A DNA stretch of 64,000 bases from Bacteroidales bacterium (GCA_017453565.1 JAFTEQ010000036.1:1-64000); one strand, 5' to 3'. Counted from the first letter of the stretch, positions 27,456 to 35,563 are shown. Numbers and translations: made by a program. Notes: generated by a model not told the origin, from the letters alone.

Positions 27456-27563
27456 TGGCAGGTCCGTTTCGCAGGCGGCATACCTGCCAGGCCGATGTGC
27501 CCTGCAGATCCGCCTGTGGCCTTGTGCCCTGGCAGGTCTGCGGGTGTTATTTCAGACCTGCCA
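27456..27563. repeat. two palindromes TGGCAGGT-N18-ACCTGCCA
   Basis: Palindrome 1 is 27456-27489 and palindrome 2 is 27530-27563. Both have 8-base arms and an 18-base centre; in palindrome 2 the pairing extends to 11 bases. The centres differ in sequence. Confidence 0.75.
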
Positions 27564-27575
27564 TCTAAAAGTGAT

Positions 27576-27657
27576 GGTAGTCTGCTTTTTGAAAGTACCA
27601 CTACCGTCAAAAATAGGCCAAAACGTCGGTAGTCTGCCATCAGTTTGCACCACTACC
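27576..27657. repeat. two palindromes GGTAGT-N18-ACTACC
   Basis: Palindrome 3 is 27576-27605 and palindrome 4 is 27628-27657. Both have 6-base arms and again exactly 18 bases between them. The centres share CTGC at the start and ACC at the end. They follow the TGGCAGGT pair and share the GTCTGC segment with palindrome 2. Confidence 0.75.
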
Positions 27658-27878
27658 CGCAGCTAGCCCGGAAATGTCCGCCGTGCCGGCCGCCGCGAGG
27701 AGGGCCTTTCCCGGAGCCCACCACAGAGGCGCGCTGGAGCGGCCTTTTTGCACGACAAGTCAGACCCGAAAGATTTATTCGATATCGGAAACAGAAAAAC
27801 CTGCGATATGTTTCTTTCGGTTTCTTGCATCATTGGGCCGAACGGTGTAGCTTAGCGGCAGCTTAAACTACATTTGCT
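27658..27878. other. intergenic region upstream of the Rpn nuclease gene
   Basis: No gene is supported here. A TACATTTG match at 27869-27876 is only two bases from the downstream ATG, so it is too close to be a normal -7 box. No terminator is seen. Confidence 0.45.
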
Positions 27879-28766
27879 ATGAAAAACGAAACCAACCCCC
27901 TGCCCGTTCCGGGCCGCTTTGCCAACGTCCTGCTCGATTACTGGTTCAAACGCACCTTTTACGGGAACGACAGCCGCAAGCGCCTGCTCATCCTGTTCCT
28001 CAATGAACTCATTCCAGAACGGGATATCGTCGACCTGACCTACGCCACCCAGGAGGGAATCAACCCCTATGAAGACCGGAAAGGCATCCGCGTGGACGTG
28101 GAGTGCACCGACACCGACGGGCGCCGCTTCGTGGTGGAGATGCAGCGCGCCGAGCAGGACGACTTCTTCGACAGGGCCGTGTTCTATTCCTCCTTTGCCG
28201 TACAGAAGCAGGTGCCGTCGGGAGACGGCGCGTATGCCTTTCCGAGCGTCTACTTCATCGGCATAATGGACTTCTCGCTCCACCCCGCCGACTCCAGGTT
28301 CTGCTTCCGCTATCAGCTCCGGGAGGAAAAGAGTCCCGAGCTGGTAATGACCGAGCACCTGAAATACATCTTCCTGGAACTACCGAAATGTCGGCTGACC
28401 CCCGGGTCGGGCGTCCTGGAGAAGTTCGGCTACGCGCTGCACAACCTGGCCCGCCTGGAGCGGAAACCCGAAGGTCTTGAAGCCGAAATCTTCCGGCTCT
28501 TGTTTGAATCGGCGGATATTGCTACCTTTACGCCGGAAGAACGCATCAGATACCAGAACGACATGACCACGGAACGCGACATACGCAACCAGATCGCCTT
28601 TGCGGAGAAGAAGGGCCTAAAGGAAGGTCTATTGAAAGGCGAGGCTAGAGGTGAGGCCAAGGGCCGCAAGGCGGCACTACTGGAGACTGCCCGACAGATG
28701 AAGGCGGAAGGCATTCCCTCGGATGTCATCCAACGCGTGACAGGCTTTTCTGAAGCCGAACTCTAA
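27879..28766 (+). CDS. Rpn-family recombination-promoting nuclease (PD-(D/E)XK)
   Basis: 295 aa. The PD-(D/E)XK core shows Asp73, then Glu87-x-Gln89 in VVEMQ, with the usual Gln-type third residue, preceded by the FKRTFYG segment near the N-terminus. The C-terminal part has a low-complexity KGEARGEAKG stretch (about 250-266) and a final helix common in this family. Members were described as nucleases that raise recombination and are often annotated as putative transposases. It stands at the left side of the accessory island and is followed by a strong terminator. Confidence 0.9.
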   Translation: MKNETNPLPVPGRFANVLLDYWFKRTFYGNDSRKRLLILFLNELIPERDIVDLTYATQEGINPYEDRKGIRVDVECTDTDGRRFVVEMQRAEQDDFFDRAVFYSSFAVQKQVPSGDGAYAFPSVYFIGIMDFSLHPADSRFCFRYQLREEKSPELVMTEHLKYIFLELPKCRLTPGSGVLEKFGYALHNLARLERKPEGLEAEIFRLLFESADIATFTPEERIRYQNDMTTERDIRNQIAFAEKKGLKEGLLKGEARGEAKGRKAALLETARQMKAEGIPSDVIQRVTGFSEAEL

Positions 28767-28783
28767 TCCATCTTATACCGATT

Positions 28784-28818
28784 AAGACACCGGACCGTTG
28801 CGTTTCGGTGTCTTTTTT
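28784..28818 (+). terminator. intrinsic terminator after the Rpn nuclease gene
   Basis: The GACACCG (28786-28792) and CGGTGTC (28806-28812) arms form a stem with a 13-base loop, extended by A-T pairs and followed by six Ts. It separates the nuclease gene from the RNA element promoter that starts two bases later. Confidence 0.85.
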
Positions 28819-28819
28819 A

Positions 28820-28827
28820 TATCTTTG
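28820..28827 (+). promoter_or_regulatory. -7 box (TATCTTTG) of RNA element copy 2
   Basis: A perfect TAnnTTTG box lies directly after the nuclease terminator. A GTTG element lies 19 bases upstream. Confidence 0.7.
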
Positions 28828-28833
28828 CACTGC

Positions 28834-29085
28834 AGTCCCTTACCGGGCTGCGTACATATTGCGAAAGTGTTTTTCGCCAACCCTGTCGGAAATCCGGACA
28901 ATTTCAAGACAAAGCAAGGGTCGGTCGTAGACACTGCGCCGGTCTGTGACTATGTTGTCGGTGGGCTTCTGCTCATTGCGTACTTCATATCCAGCTGGTG
29001 TGGAGTACGATTGTTTTCTTCTTGCTTTGCGTTCGTCCGGAACGTCCGACAGAAGAAACGAAAACGGCTCCACACTTTCTTTTTT
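28834..29085 (+). ncRNA. structured RNA element, copy 2 (leader or sRNA)
   Basis: This is homologous to 391-602 on the minus strand. In order it has a 5' hairpin GCAGTCC/GGGCTGC, a stem-loop at 28859-28880 with the same GTGTT loop but different paired bases, a shared GGACAATTT block and a longer variable middle. It ends in a terminal hairpin closed by GTGTGGAG (28998-29005) and CTCCACAC (29068-29075), followed by a T-rich run (29076-29085). Inside the terminal hairpin a CGTTC/GAACG mini-stem is conserved with a C-to-U change that keeps pairing. The DUF2971 start follows 36 bases later. Long open frames across it are fortuitous. Confidence 0.72.
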
Positions 29086-29121
29086 ACCCTCTCCCCGGAG
29101 CCCGGAGAAGAAGACGCGGTT

Positions 29122-29898
29122 GTGATAAAGTACATATCATTCAGCGACAATGAACCGAACCCCGAATTGGAGGGGAAGGTATTCCATAAGTACATGGCAT
29201 ACTCTGACGCAGAGAAGCTTTTGAACCAAAAAGCATTATGGTTCTCTTCCCCTGTGTTTTGGCCGGATAAATATGAACAGCAGTTTTTGAATGCTACGTA
29301 TCAAATCGATGGGAGAGAAATAAAGCATCCTCTCCGTGGAAGAGTCTTTGTCTTTTGTATGACTGGAGCCCGAAGTAGTGAAGCTTATTGGAACAGGTGT
29401 AACAGCCCCTTTTCTGTCGAGCTGAACATAGAAGGGACCCGTCTTAAGCAATTACTTAAGGATAAAAATGGCTCTTTTAATAGCATTTATATTGGTAATG
29501 TCCAGTACTACAAAGAAATAGAGGTTTCAGGCCCCAATCTTCAAGCATTGAGGAATGATAGAAATCTGCTACCGCATTGTAAGGGGTGGGAATTGCCGAG
29601 CGAAGAAGAGTGGGTAAAAACGCTATTTGTAAAGAGAGATAATTTTGAGTACGAAAAAGAAACTCGTATTGTGATAGTCGTGCCTGAAAAGACTCAAAAG
29701 AAAGGAATTCTACTGCGGTACGAAGAACTGTTTGAGAATGCGGATTTAATCAAGAGTGTCGTTGTTTCGCCGAACGTCCTGCACTCAGAATGCTACGAAG
29801 CAATACAGAAGAACATGAGGCAACACGGAGTGGGCAAGGTAATGCAATCTTGGCTGTACAGTAACATAGATAAGAAATACCTGCACGTTAGTCTATGA
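29122..29898 (+). CDS. DUF2971 domain-containing protein
   Basis: 258 aa with the chosen GTG start. The N-terminal segment IKYISFSDNEP...YMAYSDAEKLLNQKALWFSSPVFWPDKYE matches the opening of DUF2971 proteins, in which a short ligand-like motif (LWFSSP then D-x-x-E) is conserved. The frame is open further upstream, but that part is the RNA element. GGAGAAGA lies 11-18 bases before the GTG. Biochemical function of the family is not established; such genes are frequent in accessory regions. Base composition is more AT-rich than the core. Confidence 0.75.
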   Translation: MIKYISFSDNEPNPELEGKVFHKYMAYSDAEKLLNQKALWFSSPVFWPDKYEQQFLNATYQIDGREIKHPLRGRVFVFCMTGARSSEAYWNRCNSPFSVELNIEGTRLKQLLKDKNGSFNSIYIGNVQYYKEIEVSGPNLQALRNDRNLLPHCKGWELPSEEEWVKTLFVKRDNFEYEKETRIVIVVPEKTQKKGILLRYEELFENADLIKSVVVSPNVLHSECYEAIQKNMRQHGVGKVMQSWLYSNIDKKYLHVSL

Positions 29899-29928
29899 TT
29901 GTTGAATGAAAGAAGAAGTTAAACAGAA

Positions 29929-32220
29929 ATGATAAAACTAATGAAAACAATCAAGTTGTTACCTGTCCTTATAGGACTATGTCTTTTTGGTTCTTGCAAA
30001 AACGCTTTGGAAGAGATTGAAGACGTGCTTTGGAGCGATACCGGAGCAGCGACCCATATCTCGTGCAGGAATGCCGTGCTGTCAGGTGGAGCGCACGTGC
30101 CGTCCGTGGCCGCGGCTGATATGACTTTTGGCGTATTGTATTCAACCAATTCCGGTATTACGATCGATTCCGGAGTACAGGTTAAAGCCGAGTCTTTTGA
30201 TGAAAAGTACAACTATTCCGTGACGACGGAAGCATTGGAGCCGGATACGAAATATTATTACCGCGCCTATGTCCTTCAAGCCGGAATTGTGACCTATGGC
30301 GAAACCAAATCGTTCACCACGCTCCCGCTCAGTTCCATGATACAGACGCTCGATGCTACTGACATCAACCCCAAAGACGCTGTTCTAAACGCGAAGCTCG
30401 ATTTGACAGACTGCGTATACACCTCGTTATCGTACGGTTTTGAATACAGTCAGCAGGGAGGCAGTAAACAAAGCATATGGTCTTCAAACCTTTCCGACAA
30501 AAGCTTTAGTGCCAAAACCGTCATCCTTACAAGAGAGACTCAATACGAATATGGGGCATTTGTTGAAATAGATGGAAAAACGTACAATGCAGATCCCAAA
30601 ACGTTTTCAACTTCTACTTTGCGTGCAACCGTGTCACTTGGAGATGTCACAGAAATAACGGCCGATTCAGCCATAATCAATGGGCAACTGAAGATAGAGT
30701 CACAAGGTTCGTTCTCTTCGTCCGGTATGATATACTATAGCTCGGAGGTGTCCGGGCTTGAGAGTTTGAAACAAATGGGGAATCGTCGTAGTTTTGATTT
30801 GCCTAAAGATGGCTCTTTTTCTGTCCCTCTTAAACAATCAGTCATTGCTAGATTGTCTTCTGACACAAGGTACAATTATGCGGTCGTCATTACTGTAGAT
30901 GGCGTAGAATTCTCTAAAGAAGGGACGCCCTTTACCACCAAGACGATAAATGCATCTGTAACAACAGGTGGGGCATCTCTTACTCCTAGCTATTATTTGT
31001 CTGGCTCGTTATCTGGTTTTCTAACAGTGAGTAATGCTGAATCTCTCGGCAAGAGCGTAGGGTTCTTGTATGGAACAACACAGAATACAATAGTTGACCT
31101 GAAGGCCTCTGGAACGTGGGTTGATTCAAAACTCGGTTCCGAAGGGGAATTTACCAGTAACCTAAGCAATTTATCACTAAAAACAACTTATTACTATGTT
31201 GCCGTCGCAAAAGTACACGACAAAGAATTTTATGGCGAAATAAAGACATTTACGACACCGGAGTTTGCCGCGTTTGTGTGGACAAAAACAGCAAGTGGTA
31301 TCTCCGCAACAGGAGTGACAATGAACGGGCAACTCCACTTAATATCCATGGAAGCGTTATCTCCGAGTGTTTGTTTTCTGTATAGTGATTCACAGCCGAC
31401 GCTTGCTGGTTTGAAGTCCTCTGGAACGGAGGTCAACTCGGCACCAGATACCTATGGAGCGTTCGCTAGTCCCTTGAGTAATCTTACACCAAATACAACC
31501 TACTACTACGTTGCCGTCGCTATAGTGCGCGATAAGGAATACTATGGTGAGGTGGAGACTTTTACAACGTTGGGTGAGGACGTTGTTGATTTGGGGCTGT
31601 CCGTCAAATGGAGAAGTTGGAATATGGGGGCCACTAAACCGGAGGAATATGGAGATTATTATGCCTGGGGAGAAACTGAACCCAATTATATGGACGGCCA
31701 TTCCCAGGATAATCCCTGCATTAATTGGCGGGATGGAAAGACGGGTTACACCTGGGGCTCCTACAAATGGTGTAATGGTACAGATTCGTCAATGACGAAG
31801 TATTGCACCAATCGCTCATACGGTTCTGTTGACAACAAGACCGTCCTTGACCCAGAGGACGATGTGGCCCATGTGAAACTCGGCGGCAAGTGGCGTACCC
31901 CTACTGACGCGGAATGGACGGAACTTCGTAATAGTTGCACTTGGACATGGACACGCAATTATAACGGGACAGGGGTCGCCGGAAGAATTGTGACAAGCAA
32001 AAAGACCGGTTATACTGATAAGAGCATCTTCCTTCCCGCCGCTGGCTGCCGGTACAATACCAATCTCTGCGATGTGGGCTCTAACGGCGGCTACTGGTCT
32101 TCTTCCCTCAATACAGGCTCCCCGTACTGCGCGTGCGAAGTCTTCTTCGATTCCGGCGGTGTCTACAGTGGGAGCAGCCACCGTTACGCCGGGAGTTCAG
32201 TCCGTCCAGTGATGGAATAA
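29929..32220 (+). CDS. large lipoprotein with fibronectin-like repeats and FISUMP domain
   Basis: 763 aa. Signal peptide with lipobox and Cys23 (FGSC). Then about five repeats of roughly 95-100 residues, each ending in a TxYYYxAxV...F(Y)GE..TFTT pattern typical of Fn3-like Bacteroidetes surface domains. The C-terminal domain (about 545-763) begins DLGLSVKWRSWNMGATKPEE and contains YAWGE, GGKWRTPTDAEW, IFLPAAGCR and YWSSS, ending in SVRPV. That is the FISUMP (major paralogous) domain. It is likely anchored in the outer membrane and exposed. It has no close promoter and may be cotranscribed with DUF2971. Composition is AT-richer than the flanking core. Confidence 0.88.
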   Translation: MIKLMKTIKLLPVLIGLCLFGSCKNALEEIEDVLWSDTGAATHISCRNAVLSGGAHVPSVAAADMTFGVLYSTNSGITIDSGVQVKAESFDEKYNYSVTTEALEPDTKYYYRAYVLQAGIVTYGETKSFTTLPLSSMIQTLDATDINPKDAVLNAKLDLTDCVYTSLSYGFEYSQQGGSKQSIWSSNLSDKSFSAKTVILTRETQYEYGAFVEIDGKTYNADPKTFSTSTLRATVSLGDVTEITADSAIINGQLKIESQGSFSSSGMIYYSSEVSGLESLKQMGNRRSFDLPKDGSFSVPLKQSVIARLSSDTRYNYAVVITVDGVEFSKEGTPFTTKTINASVTTGGASLTPSYYLSGSLSGFLTVSNAESLGKSVGFLYGTTQNTIVDLKASGTWVDSKLGSEGEFTSNLSNLSLKTTYYYVAVAKVHDKEFYGEIKTFTTPEFAAFVWTKTASGISATGVTMNGQLHLISMEALSPSVCFLYSDSQPTLAGLKSSGTEVNSAPDTYGAFASPLSNLTPNTTYYYVAVAIVRDKEYYGEVETFTTLGEDVVDLGLSVKWRSWNMGATKPEEYGDYYAWGETEPNYMDGHSQDNPCINWRDGKTGYTWGSYKWCNGTDSSMTKYCTNRSYGSVDNKTVLDPEDDVAHVKLGGKWRTPTDAEWTELRNSCTWTWTRNYNGTGVAGRIVTSKKTGYTDKSIFLPAAGCRYNTNLCDVGSNGGYWSSSLNTGSPYCACEVFFDSGGVYSGSSHRYAGSSVRPVME

Positions 32221-32310
32221 TAGTGATCACGCATTAACTACGCAAAGAATACTCATATCCGTTACATCCGGGTCACGATGAGATAGTATCGTTTTGTAAA
32301 GTGTTGGTTT

Positions 32311-33270
32311 ATGGATAATTGGAAAAAACGGCTCAAAAGCATATCGGAGGCTATCCGTAAAAAAGAATGTGCATTTCTCATAGGGAATGGAGTAAACTTA
32401 GGAGGGGAAGGATGTGAAATGATGAAATGGAAGGAGTTAATTAAGAATGTGGCAAAAGAACAGAAGGTGACGCTTCCAGAAGTGGAAAAAGTTGATAACG
32501 GAATGACATATCCGGAACTGTTCTCATATATCACAATGGCGTCCGGATTAAATAATACGCATCGAATAGTGCGTAACATGATTTCTTGTTATAACACGCC
32601 AAATGAAAAGAATATGATGGTTCGAGAATATGCTCGGCACCATGAGATTCCGATATTGACGACAAATTACGACGACTATTTGGATTATGAGCCAAAACTC
32701 CGTTCCCGTTGGAGAAAAAATGTGTCCCAGAATATTAAGTACATCGAAGAGTTCTATACCTCTCCACATAAGGGAGTAAAACCTTTCGATGATGCGGCGG
32801 TTTGGCATATTAATGGGCACGTTCAATACCCGCTATCAATGCGGCTTTCATTTACCGATTATTGTAATCAGATTGTTCATCTCACGAGAATGATTCCGCT
32901 CCAAAAAGAATTGCAGGATGGGAGAATAGATGCGAAGAAGAAAAAAGCCTTTGAACATTCGTGGTTGGAGATTTTCTTTCGAAAAAAGCTATGTATTGTA
33001 GGATTAGGCCTTGGCAAAGATGAAATAGTGTTGCGTTGGTTGTTGCTACGTCGGAAAGTATTGTGGAATAGGCTGGTTGGGAGCAAAGACAAAACAACAG
33101 GGTGGTATTGTTATTCTTTGAAAACAGAGATGAAGCTCAGTGAATCAATCGAGAATAAAGAAGAAATTCAAGGGAAGAAGATGCTCTTGAATTCTTTAGG
33201 GATTGTGCCTGTAGAGTTTCCTACCATCGAGGAGTTGTACGAACAAATTTTCAAGTCAGAGCGTAAATAA
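32311..33270 (+). CDS. SIR2-like domain protein
   Basis: 319 aa, cytoplasmic. NAD-site features are GNGVN at 25-29, TTNYDD at 117-122 and VWHINGHV at 164-171, with CIVGLGLGKDE near 230-245, the layout of SIR2-like proteins. The position before the Gly that is usually His in sirtuins is Asn168 here, with His166 and His170 on either side, so catalytic competence is uncertain. No extra effector or membrane domain is seen. Relatives are often NAD-depleting defence proteins, but that role is inferred only from family. It lies alone between two FISUMP lipoprotein genes. Confidence 0.82.
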   Translation: MDNWKKRLKSISEAIRKKECAFLIGNGVNLGGEGCEMMKWKELIKNVAKEQKVTLPEVEKVDNGMTYPELFSYITMASGLNNTHRIVRNMISCYNTPNEKNMMVREYARHHEIPILTTNYDDYLDYEPKLRSRWRKNVSQNIKYIEEFYTSPHKGVKPFDDAAVWHINGHVQYPLSMRLSFTDYCNQIVHLTRMIPLQKELQDGRIDAKKKKAFEHSWLEIFFRKKLCIVGLGLGKDEIVLRWLLLRRKVLWNRLVGSKDKTTGWYCYSLKTEMKLSESIENKEEIQGKKMLLNSLGIVPVEFPTIEELYEQIFKSERK

Positions 33271-33279
33271 TAACTGGTT

Positions 33280-33975
33280 ATGAATAGGATTAGTGTATTG
33301 CGTTATTTTGCTTTGTGTGTAACAGTCGGAGTATTGTTCTCTTGCGAGAGCGAAGAAGAAACGGTTATTACATCGAAGGAAGAAGCCGTTGATTTGGGGC
33401 TATCTGTTAAATGGGGAGAATGGAATTTGGGGGCCTCCAAGCCTGATGAATATGGTGATTATTATGCTTGGGGGGAGATTGAGCCAAAAACTGATTATTC
33501 GTGGCCTTCATATAAATGGTGTAACGGTTCTCTCTCCTCCTTGACGAAGTATAACACCAGCACTGAGTTTGGCTTTGTGGATAATAGAGAGTTATTTGAG
33601 GATTACGATTACAAGGACGACGCGGCCCGTAGGGTTCTTGGTGGAACATGGCGTGTCCCCACAGACGCCGAATGGACCGAACTCAGAGACAAATGCACTT
33701 GGAAATGGACCAGTGATTACAAAGGAACCGGTGTCGCCGGAATGGTTGTTACCAGTAACGTGGACGGTTACAAGAAAAAGAGCATATTTTTTCCCGCCGC
33801 GGGCTGCCGGGTCAATGCCCGTCCCCGCGAAGTTGGATCCAGCGGTGCCTACTGGTCTGCTTCTCTCGCGAACAGTCCGGCCAGCGCGTTCTTCGTTTCC
33901 TTCTATTCCGATGTTATGGGCAGGAATGACTACCTTAGGTGCTTCGGCCTGTCTATTCGTCCGGTTTCAGATTAA
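33280..33975 (+). CDS. short FISUMP-domain lipoprotein
   Basis: 231 aa. Lipobox with Cys22 (LFSC), a short linker, then one FISUMP domain from DLGLSVKWGEWNLGASKPDE to SIRPV at the C-terminus. It lacks the fibronectin-like repeats of its two neighbours, so it is a minimal version. It starts nine bases after the SIR2-like gene and is probably cotranscribed. The last 45 residues differ from the paralogs far more than the rest of the domain. Confidence 0.87.
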   Translation: MNRISVLRYFALCVTVGVLFSCESEEETVITSKEEAVDLGLSVKWGEWNLGASKPDEYGDYYAWGEIEPKTDYSWPSYKWCNGSLSSLTKYNTSTEFGFVDNRELFEDYDYKDDAARRVLGGTWRVPTDAEWTELRDKCTWKWTSDYKGTGVAGMVVTSNVDGYKKKSIFFPAAGCRVNARPREVGSSGAYWSASLANSPASAFFVSFYSDVMGRNDYLRCFGLSIRPVSD

Positions 33976-34105
33976 CAGCATTTTGGGTTTTTTCCAGAAT
34001 CTGGAGAAAAAAAGAAAACCATTTATGAATAAGGGCAATGCTAATCAGATGCGAATCGTATTGTCTATAAACAAAAGAAAATAATCTTGATATTATAAAG
34101 GACCT
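33976..34105. other. intergenic spacer with T/A-flanked hairpin
   Basis: A TCCAG-AAT-CTGGA hairpin at about 33992-34004 is flanked by six Ts on the left and seven As on the right, so it could act as a weak terminator only in the minus direction or pair into a longer stem. No gene is supported. Confidence 0.4.
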
Positions 34106-35422
34106 ATGAAACGAATAATCATTATTCTTTCTCTATTGGCGATTGTGGCCGCTTGTGGTGAAAAGAATGAGGAAAACCCGACTTCCGATATCACCAAGAA
34201 CGATCCCAACGAATTGTCTGTCACGGGTGACGCGATAGGGGTAACGTCCATTTCTGCCACGTTGACTGCGTATGCGAACTTGACCAGTAATCTGGGGCAG
34301 GTCTCCGTGGGCATCCTCTATGCTCCTAGTGCGGATTATCAAGGAAGCACAACCCTAACGACCACCGACCTGGATGCAAACAATATGTACACGCTTGTTG
34401 CGTCAAATCTCGCATCTGCTACAAACTATTACTACAAGGCATTTGTTTACTATGGTGGAATCTACCATTATGGCAAAGTCAAGTCATTTTCGACAAAGGA
34501 GATACATGCGAAAGTTGTCACCTTGGATGTGTCCGATATCGGTTATTCAAAGGCAACATTGAATGGACGATATGAGGTGGAGAATTCGGAAGAGTTAAGT
34601 ATTTCGAATTGGTTCCTATACAGCGACTCTGCTCAGGGTCTTTCGGCCTTATTGTTATCGGGTTCTAAAACAAAAGAAGTTAGCAAAAAAGCAGACACAT
34701 TTGCAAGTGTTTTATCCGAACTTCCAAGCAAGACTACTATGTATTATGTTGCATGTATGAAAGTGCATGACAAGGACTTCCACGGTGAAGTAAGTTCTTT
34801 TACAACGAAAGATCATTCTTACACGGCAGATGCAGTGGATTTGGGCCTCTCTGTAAAATGGTCCAACAGGAATCTTGGCGCAGTGCTCAATGAGGAATAC
34901 GGCGACTATTTCGCATGGGGAGAGGTCTCGCCTAAGGATGAGTATTGGTGGTCTTCATATAAGTGGTGCAATGGCTCCGAGTCTTCCTTAACGAAATATA
35001 ACACCGTCAGTTGGCGTGGCGCTGTGGATGGCAGGACGTCGTTTAAAGATTACGATTACGAAGATGACGCTGCTCGCACGTTTTTGGGAGGAACCTGGCG
35101 CATCCCAACGGATACTGAATGGACTGAACTCAAGGACAATTGTCTCTGGATATGGACAAATAATTACAACGAAACAAGTGTCGCTGGCATGATTGTCACC
35201 AGTAAAGTGGACGGTTACAATGACAAAAGTATATTCCTGCCCGCTGCAGGCAACCGTAATGATACCCGCTTCTTCAGTGTTGGGGCCGACGGCAAATACT
35301 GGTCTTCTGCCCTCAGCGAGAACCCAATAGGCGCGTGTTATGTTTGTTTTAATTCCGGGGGTGTAATAATAGGATCCTCTGGCCGTCAAGCTGGTTTGTC
35401 GGTCCGTCCCGTTTCAGAATAG
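34106..35422 (+). CDS. lipoprotein with two Fn3-like repeats and FISUMP domain
   Basis: 438 aa. Lipobox with Cys17 (VAAC). Two Fn3-like repeats (about 35-135 and 135-235; the second ends in TMYYVACMKVHDKDFHGEV) lead to a FISUMP domain starting DLGLSVKWSNRNLGAVLNEE and ending SVRPVSE. The architecture is a shortened version of the 763-aa protein. It is the last gene of the AT-richer island. Confidence 0.88.
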   Translation: MKRIIIILSLLAIVAACGEKNEENPTSDITKNDPNELSVTGDAIGVTSISATLTAYANLTSNLGQVSVGILYAPSADYQGSTTLTTTDLDANNMYTLVASNLASATNYYYKAFVYYGGIYHYGKVKSFSTKEIHAKVVTLDVSDIGYSKATLNGRYEVENSEELSISNWFLYSDSAQGLSALLLSGSKTKEVSKKADTFASVLSELPSKTTMYYVACMKVHDKDFHGEVSSFTTKDHSYTADAVDLGLSVKWSNRNLGAVLNEEYGDYFAWGEVSPKDEYWWSSYKWCNGSESSLTKYNTVSWRGAVDGRTSFKDYDYEDDAARTFLGGTWRIPTDTEWTELKDNCLWIWTNNYNETSVAGMIVTSKVDGYNDKSIFLPAAGNRNDTRFFSVGADGKYWSSALSENPIGACYVCFNSGGVIIGSSGRQAGLSVRPVSE

Positions 35423-35432
35423 AGTCGAGGCC

Positions 35433-35529
35433 GGCCTTCCGCCAGTGGGCGGGCGTCACCCGCAGCAGCGAGTTCCTGCCTCGGCAGGGACGAAGATGCG
35501 AGAATGGAGTCCGCCTTGGCGGAAGGGCC
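35433..35529. repeat. palindromic element at the right island edge
   Basis: The outer arms GGCCTTCCGCCA (35433-35444) and TGGCGGAAGGGCC (35517-35529) pair with one extra base. An inner stem GTTCCTGCC/GGCAGGGAC lies at 35472-35491. Bases 35487-35508 repeat the left-edge block at 27120-27141 in inverted orientation. The whole could be a REP- or MITE-like element. Confidence 0.65.
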
Positions 35530-35563
35530 GGGCCAGCCATTTGCAACACTTCGCGAAATTTGT

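Noticed and set aside
27456..27657. Possible CRISPR array
   Set aside because: The repeated parts are palindromic arms of two types with variable distance between units; there are no uniform repeats and spacers and no cas genes.
27361..27666. Plus-strand frame of 101 codons across the palindromes
   Set aside because: It runs through four hairpins, has no domain or promoter and a composition unlike genes nearby.
27869..27876. TACATTTG as promoter of the Rpn nuclease gene
   Set aside because: It is only two bases from the ATG, which would put the transcription start inside the coding sequence.
28798..29121. Long N-terminal extension of the DUF2971 protein
   Set aside because: The region is the RNA element, whose paired copy at 391-602 lies in front of an unrelated gene; the translated part is not conserved as protein.
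29929..35422. Complete diversity-generating retroelement
   Set aside because: No reverse transcriptase, accessory gene or template repeat is present in the window; only the variable-tail pattern is seen.
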